NCBI GenBank assembly: GCA_023052935.1
Contig: CM041297.1
Coordinates: 8,400,827 to 8,464,826 of the forward strand
Reading direction: 5' to 3'
DNA: 64,000 nucleotides
DNA from: Piezodorus guildinii
Lineage: Eukaryota > Arthropoda > Insecta > Hemiptera > Pentatomidae
Made by a program: the position numbers and the translations under genes
Shown: positions 31,339 to 41,809 of the stretch, piece after piece
Position numbering within the stretch: the first letter of the stretch is position 1
Layout of the letters: the number at the start of each line of letters is the position of its first letter
The notes under the pieces: model-generated
Database searches by the model: none
What the model was told of the DNA's origin: nothing
Seen by the model: the letters and a program-made list of their open reading frames with translations, nothing else

Positions 31339-33369
31339 CAATTTTAATATAAAAAAAATTACATTGATTTATTTGAATACGTTATCATGGGTTGCCATTG
31401 TAAACATTTTTGAATTCCGGTTTTCAACGCCAATCTACTTTTAACGGTTTCCAGAGGTCAATTTAACATGTCCGCAAAGAAGGATAAGGTACTAAACCAT
31501 TATATATATATACACATACATTAGCTCCCGCTAGAAGTGATCTTTACGCCAAGAGCCGTTTTCCAGGAAGATCTAATGAGGTTATGATAGGGGGTGGAAT
31601 AGGGGGGTGGGAGGGGAGGCTGTATAAGAAAGCATTACGTGGTGAGGGGAGGGAGGTGAGGGGGGGAGGGCTCACCCTACGTTAGGCTCCAGTTACTTAT
31701 TTAAATTATCTTCCATAAAATTGCCTCTCTTGCTGATACTGATATTTTAGCACTTTTTTTTATTTATGTTTTTCTATTCAAACAATTACGAATATCGCAT
31801 ATCAAATGATAAGAATCATATTTCCCTTATTTTGGGCAAAAAAGCAGCTCAGTATATTTTTTTTTTTCGTTTGCGTTTGATATAGATTTATTCCATCTTT
31901 AGAATACAGATGAAATAACATTTCTCGTTCTTCCTTACATGTCTTAATATAATCATGTATTTGTTGATAATTGAAAATTTATATTGGGTTTCATCATTCA
32001 TTTATGGATATTGTTTTATTCAATTTAATTGACATGTTTAAATAATAACTTTAATAAGAACCTTAAAATAATAAAAATAAGCCATTAAATTGACTTGGTT
32101 ATGCAGAACGAAAAATAAATAATTATCAGAAAAGATATTGTCATGTATCCGCTGACCCAACCCGATAATAGGCGGAAATGTATTTTAATAATTCTTTTCT
32201 CTCATTTTCAAATTTTAATAGAATGACTTGAATCGTCCGATTTGTCATAACCTGTATCCTTCGGATTTGTCAAAAGCTGTAATAGTTTCCGATAAATTCA
32301 TTCGTTCCCCCCCCCTCTCCCTCCTTCCTCTTCAACGAGCAATTTGACAAAGTGAAATGAAAATGGATTTCTTTTGTCATCACTATTTTTTTTTTCAAGT
32401 CCTTGTCAATTTAAAATGATATTAAAAGATTTCAGTTCGCTCGCTTTTCTATGTCGAGCTCTACTGGTTTAATTAATTCCATATTAACCCGATCGCAGCT
32501 TGATCCCCCCCCTTTCCTGCTCCCCTCTCTCTCTCCTCACTCTGCCTCTCTCGCCCCTCCTTCCTACCCCCCGGGACACAGTTTACTGCCGCCCGCAATT
32601 GGGCAATAGCTGCCGTAAACCTTTCTTCGGGTTTAGAGCTTTCTGCATTCGCAGAGTTATTGCTTCTATCGATTCCCCCTTTACTGGTTTTTGGAGAATT
32701 CTCCATTACATGAAGATTACACATTTTGGCAATGGTTTTTCCCTCATCATGGTATCGGGATTTACATGGGATATCTTGGGAACTTTTACTCAAAATTCAA
32801 ACAGTGTTTAAAACCTTTATTAGATATGTGTTATTTGGAAGTTCACCATAGTAAGTGCAGTTTTTCCGAATGGGTTTTCTCCAGAAAAACCGATTCTACG
32901 GAATCTATTTTTTCAAATCAATTTATATTTTTCTACATAATTTTTTCCTATTGAATATTTAGGTTGTTAAATAAAAAAATAACAAATGCAATGTAAATTT
33001 GTGGGGATGGGGTCTTTGACCAAAAAGATAGATGGAACGCTGTAGACGATAAGCGCTAATAAAAACACGAAACAATAGCAATGCCAAGAGGTAACTCATG
33101 TTTGAATTTAAGCGCGCGAAAATGAAGAAATTCCTTGTCCATTCAACTAATATTTAACATATGGTTCTTGCTCAAATGCAAGACGAACAAACGAAGCAGA
33201 TGTAAATGCATGATTACTTGTGGGCATGGTTTACTTGTTAGACATTTGCTCTGCGTCACATCAGCATACTGCTCTCCTAACCATTCCATTTCCTCTGCTC
33301 AATTTGGATCCTTCCTAAACTCCTTGAGGAATCACTTCATTTAGGGTACAGACTTAAACGCCAAGCACC
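31339..33369. other. Long unassigned stretch with G-rich and pyrimidine-rich tracts
   Basis: No TE protein motif seen. 31589-31672 is strongly G-rich on the plus strand (AGGGGGTGGAATAGGGGGGT, GAGGTGAGGGGGGGAGGG). 32308-32330 and 32505-32570 are C/T-rich. Near 33178-33260 the sequence GAACAAACGAAGCAG ... TTTACTTGTTAGACATTT resembles 36720-36805 in the spacer of the 17-bp minisatellite. Confidence 0.5.
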
Positions 33370-35326
33370 AATAATAGGGTTCCAGAACCACAAAATCTCG
33401 TGGACGGACATTGCAGTCACCACTCAACTCCTGCCGCTTTCATCTTCTACCTCCCGATTCCACTATCTACTGGCCAACGGATCCTAACCATAATCCTGAC
33501 ATCCTCTAGTTCTTCATCCACAGCGGATTAGGCTCTCTGAAGTTTTCCCTAGCTCGCCTTGATGAGCTATCCTCTGATCATAGTCCAATGAACCTAAATG
33601 TATCCATAATACCATATTCTACATATATTCCATTACAACCGCTATTTAACAAGCTAAATGCCTCCTCTCCCAAGCACTCCTAAATATTTTTTTACAAAAG
33701 CCAATTACCACAACACCTATCAGACCTCATCAACATCAAACGCCGAGCCATAACATTATGGAAACTCAACCGCCAACCAGAAGATCGCCGCTCTTATAAC
33801 TTTTATTGTAGAAAATTAATGCGGGAGTTGGCGATCTTTCGTTCCCAATCCTACAATTTCTACCACTCCTCTCTCTTGACTGGTGACGATTCCCTGTGGA
33901 AGAGAATTCTATAATCCCACACCATTTCCCTCCTCTCCGGCGCGGTGATAGTTCCTGGGCTGCTTCTGACAAGGATAAGGCCGAGGAATTTGCACAGCAC
34001 CTTTTCAAAGTTTTCACTCCTCATCCTGAGCTCAATCCAACTCATACTGCAACAGCTGAAGATTTTCCTACGTCACCAATACCACTCTCCTTACCATTTA
34101 AAGCAATTAATCCCTCTGAGGTGAAATATCTTATTGAAAAGCCTCCTCTCCGTAAATCCTCTGGATATGATCTCCTTACTTCTCAGGTCTTAAGACATCT
34201 CACACCCAACGCCATTACATTCCTTACACATCTCTATAACTGCATCCTACGCACAACCTATTTCCCTCTCTTATGGAAACATTCAACTATCATCCATTAA
34301 ATACGAGTACAGACCTATTAGCCTACTTCCGCTCCAGTCAAAAATTTTTGAAAAGCTCCTACTAGAACGAATCCTTGCCAAATTTCAAAAATTTTCCTCA
34401 CATCAATTCGGATTTCGTTCTCAACATTCCACGGTTCAGGAGGAACTCCGTATGGACCACATTTCCTCCGCCCTTGAGTACAAGGAGTATTGTTCGGGTG
34501 CCTTTCTGGAAATCCCAATCCTTATACCTCGTCATCCGATCCTATCTATCAAACCACTCCTACCGAGTTCGATGTGGTTCAGAATTTTCCAGACATTATA
34601 TTGTTGAGGCTGGTGTTCCTCAAGGCAGCGTCTTGAGACCCGTCCTCTACATCCTGTGCACCGCCAATATCCCTACCGATCCCGATACCTGGTAACATTT
34701 GCTGATGACACCGCTATATTGTTATCCAATTCCGATCCTGAAGCAGCATCGCTAAATCTCCAAAAGCACCTTTCCCTTGCCGAAGACTGGTGTAATGCTT
34801 GGCGTATCAAGCTGAACGAAAGGAAATGCGCACACGTCACCTTCAAACTTACACGCAAATCCTGCCAACGGTTGGATATGGTGGCTTTATACTAGACAAA
34901 AGACTGACGTGGAACCCACATACAAGACTTAAAAGAAAAGAACTCAACCGCAGATTCGGCCAGTAATACAGACTATTAAACTGAAAAGCTTATCTTACAA
35001 TTGACAACAAATTACTAATATACAAGACAGACTTGGACCTACAGATTTGAACTGTGGCGGACAGCTAAACATTCTAACATCAAACTCATCCAATCCTTCT
35101 ATCCGAAGTCCTTCGAACAATAGTTAATGCTCCTTATTACGTTACCAACCGTCCCCTACACCACGACCTAAATATACCATTTATTTAGACCTGGTACCAT
35201 CAAAATTTTCTAAATTTCATTAGAACCTAACTCATCATGCTAACCCTTTAGCACAATCCCCTATCCAGCATCACCCATCCCTACAAACCTCCTCGAACAT
35301 TGAAACGGTAGTGGCCGCGAGACGTT
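33370..35326 (+). pseudogene. Jockey-2 LINE, endonuclease C-terminus and reverse transcriptase, heavily decayed
   Basis: Plus strand: TIYWPTDPNHNPDIL-type and LDELSSDHSPM (endonuclease, about 33460-33600), DKAEEFAQHLFKVFTPHPEL (about 33970-34030), AINPSEVKYLIEKPPLRKSS and SGYDLLTSQVLRHL (RT fingers, about 34100-34200), VEAGVPQGSVLRPVLYILC (motif B, about 34597-34660), VTFADDTAILLSNSDP (motif C, about 34690-34740), NAWRIKLNERKCAHVTFKL. At least five frame changes. Related to, but clearly diverged from, Jockey-1. Confidence 0.85.
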
Positions 35327-35765
35327 TTGTATATTGGAGTTCTAACACTGGTCAGATCCTCCACTCATCTAATGTATGATTGTGGTTGTTGCGCACTAGC
35401 TCAGCCTCCACTGGCTCACACCAGTGACGTGGCTGAGAGTGAGGCGCTGGTATCTCTTGTATTCCGCTTTTTCCTCTACATATGGAGGAAAAGGCCCAGT
35501 CTGAGGTTGTAAATATTGTATACAGTTATGGTTGTGTGTATGGTGTTAATATATTTCTTACTTCTTTATTTCATTTATTTATATTTATCTTATTATAGGT
35601 TGTAGTTTGGTTTTTTTTTTTGTATATATATTATATTTTAGTTGATTTGGCTTTGTCATTGTTTTCTGTATATATTGTGTGAATGTGGTCTCATATAACT
35701 ATCACTACTGTTCATTTAGAAACAAATCGTAATATACTTGAATAAATATTTATTATAGGAGTAAC
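35327..35765 (+). mobile_element. Jockey-2 3' UTR
   Basis: Continues the fragment above. TAGCTCAGCCTCCACTGGCT, GTATTCCGCTTTTTCCTCTA and TTGTAAATATTGTATACAG match, inverted, the fragment at 961-1405. It ends near AATAAATATTTATTATAGG. Confidence 0.72.
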
Positions 35766-35770
35766 AAGAA

Positions 35771-35806
35771 GCGGCGTGGTCTAGTGAATAGAGTACTAGT
35801 CAGGGT
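35771..35806 (+). mobile_element. SINE family 1 head, truncated
   Basis: AGCGGCGTGGTCTAGTGAAT is the A-box head of the SINE at 27527. After about 36 bp the match ends; GTGCTCTGCAAGGAGGTGAT at 35837-35856 looks like the inverted complement of SINE body sequence (compare ATCACCTCCTTGCACAC near 5356), so the copy may be rearranged. Confidence 0.6.
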
Positions 35807-36084
35807 TGTAGTGGTAGAGGTTATAGCAGTAACAGTGCTCTGCAAGGAGGTGATAAGACCTAAATCACGTTCAGAAGCCTGATGTTTCCTCATATTTCCG
35901 TTACCGACTTCATACATGATTTTTCGCACACTGTATTGTGTGTGATTCATAGCTAATGCAGAGTAAAATATCAAAATGGCCCGAGGATTGTCATGAATGA
36001 TTTGCGTATTTGTGAATGAAAGAACTATGAGACGGGCGCAGAGCCAGCTTTCATCCAATAACATAAATAATTAACTTATTTTAA
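35807..36084. other. No gene recognised
   Basis: Unassigned apart from the possible inverted SINE scrap near 35830-35870. Confidence 0.5.
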
Positions 36085-36262
36085 CTCTCACTTACCTTTA
36101 TATGAAATATAATGTCTTGCTATCGTAAAAAAAAATTGAATTCTAGTTTTCGACGGAAATAAACGTTTGAGGGTTCCTTGAGTAAATATATCATAATCAC
36201 GAATAACCAGGTAGCGCAAAACGGTAGGTCCGTGGTAAGTCGTATGATACTGAAATCTCTCG
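36085..36262 (+). mobile_element. Family X 5' fragment
   Basis: CTCTCACTTACCTTTATATG, AAATATAATG, TTGCTATCGTAAAAAAAAAT, GCAAAACGGTAGGTCCGTGG. Diverged, and cut by the minisatellite that follows. Confidence 0.6.
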
Positions 36263-37170
36263 ATGATACCATGGTAGCATGGTTGATGCAGTAGCATGGT
36301 AGATGCAGGAGCATTTTAGATGCAGGAGCATGGTAGATACAAGTGCATGGTAGATGGAGTCGTATGGTAGACGCAGTATAATGGTAGATGCAATCGTATG
36401 ATAGATGCAGAAGCATGGTGGAACAGTAGCATAGTAGATTTAGAAGTACGGTAGATGCAGTAGCATGGTAGATACAGTAGCATGGTAGATACAGTTGCAT
36501 GGTAGATACAGTAGCATGTTAGATACAGTAGCATGGTATATACAGTAGCATGGTAGATACAGTAGCATGGTAGATGCAGTAGCGTGTTAAATACAGTGAC
36601 ATGGTAGATACAGAAGGTTGGTAGATACAGTACCACGTTAGATAAAGTAGCATGATACATACACTAACAAGATCACAATATATTCGGGTTAGGCTCTTCC
36701 CGATGTGTAATGGTCATATTTCAGATTTAAATGCTTGATTACTTCTGGGCATTGTTTACTTGTTGTACATTTTTTGGTTGTTTTGCCAACGAACAAACGA
36801 AGCAGTTAACATGGTAGATGCAGAAGGATGGTATATGCAGTAGCATGGTAGATACAGTAGTATGGTAGATGCAGTCGCATGGTAGATGCAGAGGTATGGT
36901 AGATCTAGAAGTATGGTCAATTCAGAAACGTGGTAGATGCAGTGGCATGGTAGATGCAGAAGTATGGTAAATTCAGTACCACGGTAGTTAAAGTCGTATT
37001 GTAGATACAGAAGCATGGTAGATGCAGTAGCATGGTGGATGCAGTAGCATGGTGGATGCAGTAGCATGGTATATGCAGAAGTATAGTAAATTCAGTAGCA
37101 CAGTAGCTACAGAAGCATGGTATATGAAGTAGCGTGGTTGATACAGTAGCACGGTAGATAAAGAAGCGAG
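36263..37170. repeat. 17-bp minisatellite in two blocks with a repeated spacer
   Basis: Unit AGTAGCATGGTAGATAC/GC (17 bp), over 40 variants in two blocks, 36263-36660 and 36808-37165. After each block comes the same motif, GATCACAATA..ATTCGGGTTA.GCTCTTC, at about 36668 and 37170, so the block plus spacer is itself repeated at about 500 bp. Minus-strand open frames (LLHLPCYCIYHATAS type) come from the repeat. Confidence 0.92.
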
Positions 37171-37914
37171 ATCACAATAAGATTCGGGTTAAGCTCTTCT
37201 CGACATATATGGTAATTTCCGTAATAACCCATCGGTGCACTTCGTCATACTTCAGAGCGTTGAATGCAATCATACCACTGAAAAAAGATTAGCTGATTTT
37301 CATGAAGAAGTAATCATTTATGCGATTATACTTTTATAAATGCTCTTAAATATGTTGTAACTAAATATGCTTTATGAGATTAGATGAGATTACTGGCGCC
37401 GCAATGAGATGCAGTAGACAAGGGTTGGTTTATCTGTTCTATAGAGAAGAGAGAACGAGATGTGGTTTGGGAAAACTGTTTGTCTTTACGAGAGTTCTCC
37501 AAGCGCCGCTGTTTACAGGTCACATCACCTCCTACCCTTTATTGATACAGGCATTACACGACATGAACAGAGCCATCTCTAGCACCTTCTTCTGCTTTCC
37601 ATTTCTATCTAAAAAGTCGTTACTTCACAAAGTGGGGCAGGGTCTGGCCAAAAAAGAGTGGTAACCGTTACAATATCACATTATCAAGTACAACCTCAAA
37701 TATTTTTCTAATTTATTGAATTAAATGTAGCTTTTCATGACGTTCTGTTCACCTTTCTCTCTTTCATGCTACCGCCGTTGCTGTGTGATGTTGTCCTTAT
37801 TCGATATTAATGTTTAGACAAATGCTAGCCGATGACTCTCGCACGATAGTATCCTTTAATAATTGTTCACCTACCCTCGTCTTCCGCTGAAAAGAGTGAA
37901 GGGACTTGATAATC
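37171..37914. other. No gene recognised
   Basis: Spacer motif at 37171-37205, then unassigned sequence. A 96-codon plus-strand frame at 37374-37664 shows no domain. Confidence 0.5.
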
Positions 37915-38160
37915 ACCTAGACTTACGGAGTTGAGCTTTGGAGCTCTAGTAAACCATCGAATTCATCTGCAAACCAATCCTTACAACAGTAATTCCTTCG
38001 TGAGATCCTCAATCCTCCTTGCTTCCCCACAAATAAATTCTTTCATAATGACCTTAATGTTCCATCTGTAGTCTGTTTGGCCTACGCAAGGTATATTCCT
38101 TCAATATCAAACGCCATTTCTACCTCAACCCATTAGTTTCAATCCTTGTATATGTTGCTA
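37915..38160 (+). pseudogene. Jockey-1 fragment, post-RT region
   Basis: TTACGGAGTTGAGCTTTGGA, AACCATCGAATTCATC and CAACCCATTAGTTTCAATCC match the end of Jockey-1 ORF2 (LWGS-KPSNSS ... NPLVSIL). Decayed and truncated on both sides. Confidence 0.75.
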
Positions 38161-38581
38161 AAACTTATTATCAACCAGAAAATATATTGTTATTATTTAG
38201 TAACTATATATGTATTAATAAAAAAAACTTTTAAATGAACTTGATAAAACCTGCTTCAATCTCCATATGTTTGCATGTGCATTGGCAACTTTAAAGTGAA
38301 CATTTTTTCCAGGTGGCAATGTTGACTTTACCTGCCTCTCTATCGTGAAATACACAATCAAGTGATAATACTCATCGTTCACTCGTCAACAACATCAATG
38401 CAATTCGTTCCAATCCGAGAGAGGAAACATCCAAGTAGGTTTACAATGTAGGCAATTCAATTATTTTCTAGTATAATACCAGTAGAAACACGAATTACTC
38501 CAAAATAACTGTGAACTTAAACATACAATGTAAAAAAGGTGCTTTATTGCCAAACTCGAGAATTATTCCTTTAATCTTTTA
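38161..38581. other. No gene recognised
   Basis: AT-rich, no motifs. Confidence 0.5.
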
Positions 38582-38607
38582 GCTTTCACTTACCTGCATT
38601 TAGGGGT

Positions 38608-38661
<54 letters not shown>

Positions 38662-38765
38662 CATATAAAATAATAAAAATCGAGTTTTTATCAAAATTCA
38701 AGTTTTAAAGTCTCCTGAGGAGTCTGGAACCAGGGTCTCCTGTTTAAACTCAAGAAGATACTACC
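38582..38765 (+). mobile_element. Family X 5' fragment with (AC)n(TA)n
   Basis: GCTTTCACTTACCTGCAT, then (AC)n(TA)n at 38611-38660, then AAGTCTCCTGAGGAGTCTGG. A microsatellite beside or inside this family is recurrent (compare 28363). Confidence 0.55.
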
Positions 38766-39735
38766 ACACACATACTTTCTTATTATTCAATTATTTCTCT
38801 CTGACAGATTTTTCTCAGTCCGACAGGGTACAGAAACTTCTTCAATAAGACCCGTGCTGGCAGGAGTGCCTCAAGGTTCAATACTTGCACCACTGCTATA
38901 TATATTATACTCGCACGACATACCAGACAGTTCAAACATCCTGACGGCAACATACGCAGACTACACTGCAATCTTATCAAAACATGAAGATCATACTCAA
39001 GCCTCACTGCTATACAACATCACTTACAAAAAGTACAGGATTGGTGCAAGCTGTGGAAAACAAGACTAAACTATGACAAATGCCAACATATGACATTTAC
39101 ACTAAGACGTGAAACCTGCCCACCAGTGTACATCGATAATGTACCAATACCACAAACAGACAGTGTCAACTACCTAGGACTAACTTTTGACAGGAGAATG
39201 ACTTGGGGCCCGCACATTAAGAAAAAACGAAAGACACTAAACCAAAGAAGTAGACTGCTGCACACACTACTCAGGCGACAATCAAAACTAAAATTAAGAA
39301 AGAAACTTGCCACCTACACATACTTACTAAAACCAATATGGTCACACGCCTCTCAAATTTTCGGAGCTGTAAAAAAGACTCATACAAAGACTTCAAACTT
39401 TTCAGTCAAAAATACTTAGACGAATTATGCAAGCACCTTGATATGTTTCAAACACAACTTTACATACAGACTTACACATGCCTACCGTCAGCGAATACAT
39501 ACGAACTCACTACTCTCGATTTCACAACAAATTACTTGGACATTACAACCCTCTCATAGAACAAATGGCAACAATCAATATGCCCCACAACATCAGGAGA
39601 AGACTGAAAAGGTCATGGATGGGAGATCTTCTGTAATCTTTTGAATTAAAACATGCCACAGAAGAGATACCACTGGGTATTGTCATCTTCCTCATGCCTG
39701 ACATCCCCCTTTTTATTTTAATAAATCTGACAGAC
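38766..39735 (+). pseudogene. Jockey-3 LINE, RT to 3' end
   Basis: Plus strand: LAGVPQGSILAPLLYILYSH (motif B), ILTATYADYTAILSKHEDH (motif C with D-Y in place of D-D), QHMTFTLRRETCPPVYIDNV, DSVNYLGLTFDRRMTWGPHI, KKLATYTYLLKPIWSHASQI, then RRRLKRSWMGDLL near 39600-39640. Frame changes at about 39005, 39410 and 39560. The YADY substitution alone would probably kill the polymerase. Confidence 0.85.
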
Positions 39736-39844
39736 AACCCACTGATTGTTATATGTATGTATAAACAGGTGTGGATAAATAAATAAGTTATTATATATAA
39801 AGTGTGTGTGTTGTCATTATATCTTGAAAACGATAAGTTGTATA
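39736..39844. other. 3' UTR and spacer
   Basis: AAATAAATAAGTTATTATAT may be the tail of the Jockey-3 copy. Confidence 0.4.
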
Positions 39845-40225
39845 AAACTAGACATTTCATATTTTAGAAGTTTATATATATACATATATATATATATATA
39901 CCTGAGATGCTACTGCGACCAGAAAGGGGTCTTTATATACGCATTTTGCATCTTTTTACGAGTTTCCCAAAAACGGTAATATTAATTTATGTAAAATTCA
40001 ATGGGCTTCAATATTATGAGGTTTCCATCCTGAAGTAAATAGTCTTACAGCGCTTAAATGGCGATATTTCAACCACATTATTATTATGGTAAGCATTGTG
40101 AAAAAAACATGTAAATACATAACATGAACGAATTCGATAGCAAACTCAAACAGAAAAGGACTAAAATATTTGTCTAGGTAAATTTTTTTTTTCGAACATA
40201 ATAATAGTACGTACTCAAATATGCA
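39845..40225 (+). mobile_element. Family X internal fragment
   Basis: GACATTTCATATTTTAGAAG, CCTGAGATGCTACTGCGACC, ATGTAAAATTCAATGGGCTT, AACATGAACGAATTCGATAG are in family order. (TA)n near 39872-39900. Confidence 0.65.
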
Positions 40226-40267
40226 CACCTTGACTTCCTTTTATATTTATTTTCTTTCACAATTTTT

Positions 40268-40318
40268 TACATCGTTTTTCAACGTTTCGGGGTTCTTTCT
40301 CCATTATCAAGAATAAAA
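40268..40318 (-). other. Degenerate hammerhead-like terminal motif (Penelope-like?)
   Basis: Minus strand reads CTTGATAATGGAGAAAGAAC, CCCGAAACGTTG. TGAT-A-TGG ... CCGAAACGTTG resembles the terminal motif of Penelope-like elements and recalls the core inside the MITE at 14 kb. CUGAUGA is not intact here, so no activity is claimed. Confidence 0.35.
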
Positions 40319-40369
40319 CAATTTTTTTTTAGTTTAATTACTGACTACTCAACAAACTAACTCTTTACA

Positions 40370-40835
40370 AAGTTTTGCTAAAACCAATCTGGACATACGG
40401 GATAGAACTGTGGGGCTCTGCTAAACCATCAAGTATCCAAAGAATACAGTCTTTTCAGTCGAAAGTGCTGCGCAAAATAGTGGACACACCGTTCTACGTA
40501 ACAAATGACGTTATACATAACGACTTAAACATTCCGACAATTTCAGCCACTGCTACAGAACAATACAATACAATAACTTCCACCAAAGACTAACATACAA
40601 CACCAACCCTCTTACAGAAACATTAAAATGCTCTACGAATCCTTACAGCCCACCCCGATGACTACGCAGGCGGTGGCCAAGAGATATGCTGATCACTTAA
40701 CGAACTCTTCTGTGTTGAGCCGCTGCTTCAGCAGTCCACAAATTTGCTTATTGCAAAAGAAATGCAGATGGCAAATGTAATTTTATGTCAATTTTTTTTT
40801 GTTTTGTAATAAATAAATAAATAAATTAGTGAAAA
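40370..40835 (+). pseudogene. Jockey-3-like fragment, post-RT region and 3' end
   Basis: LLKPIWTYGIELWGSAKPSS, QRIQSFQSKVLRKIVDTPFY, VTNDVIHNDLNIPTI, then a frame change and a short 3' UTR ending (AATA)n at about 40808-40826. A 5'-truncated copy. Confidence 0.82.
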
Positions 40836-41624
40836 CACATTATTTAAATATTTGTCTTTTAAAATTATCTTCATTAATTTTTCATTATTGATTTAAAACT
40901 TATATGTATAATTTACCTTTTTTATAAACACTTTTAAATATATCACTCATTATTTTACATTTATAGCTTCCTGATATTCGTCCTCATCAAAGTTTGTTGG
41001 CTCACTTTTTCTATTTTATTATTTTCTAATTTTACACTTTGTACCTTTCTAGTATTCCTATGTAACCCCTGTGCCCTGTCTTTATTTTTATTTCTATTAA
41101 TTATATATTCTAATTATGGTTTTTGGGTTATGGTTATATTTATTTTAAAATTTTACTTTAATTATGATATCTGTGTAATATGTTCCTAGGTTTTTTAGAT
41201 CTTTTTTGAAATTTATTGTCCTCCTATTATTTTTGGGAACGTGTATTGCCTCTAGTAATTTACTATTTCTATTGTTTTGTGATTTATATAAAATTTCTGT
41301 ATTTTCAAAGTTAAATTTATGTTATATTGTTATACTATGTGATGATAATGCTGTTGTATTGGTGTTTTTTTATATTTTTAAAATTGGATATATGTAGGGA
41401 TATTCTTGTTTTCTATTTTTTAGATGTCTCTCCTATATGTATGCATTCATAATTTTTACAGTATGTTTTAATATTTATATTACATTATATTTATACATTA
41501 TATTTATACATTTTCTCTATTTCATCTTTCATTTTACTTAAATATTTTTCTAATTTGTTACTATTGTATAGACCAAATGATATGTTTGGGTGATTATATT
41601 TTTTAAAAAAGAAAAGAAAATAAT
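40836..41624. other. No gene recognised
   Basis: Very AT-rich. Reading frames are short and biased to F, L, I and Y; no motif. Confidence 0.5.
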
Positions 41625-41809
41625 AATAGTAATATAGACAAATGATATACCGTTGGAAAACTCAATATTTTGGAAAAATGTTACTTTCAATTATGTAAAA
41701 TGTAATCGACAAGGATGAGAAGCGGATAATAATAATAGTTTTAGATAATAATATAAGAGAATATTTAATGAAACCCCTGTTTCTATTGAAACTCAGTGTA
41801 ATTTTTTTA
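41625..41809 (+). mobile_element. Family X, part left of the mariner
   Basis: AGTAATATAGACAAATGATATACCG, GATGAGAAGCGGATAATAAT, CTGTTTCTATTGAAACTCAG. It resumes across the mariner at 43210-43315. Confidence 0.65.

Noticed and set aside
32473..32954. Open frames on both strands around 32.5-32.9 kb
   Set aside because: No domain, pyrimidine-rich composition and no splice or codon pattern that I can defend.
36120..37067. Open frames rich in HLPCYCIYHATAS
   Set aside because: By-product of a 17-bp repeat read in two or more frames.
37374..37664. 96-codon plus-strand frame
   Set aside because: No recognisable motif; could be chance in less AT-rich DNA.
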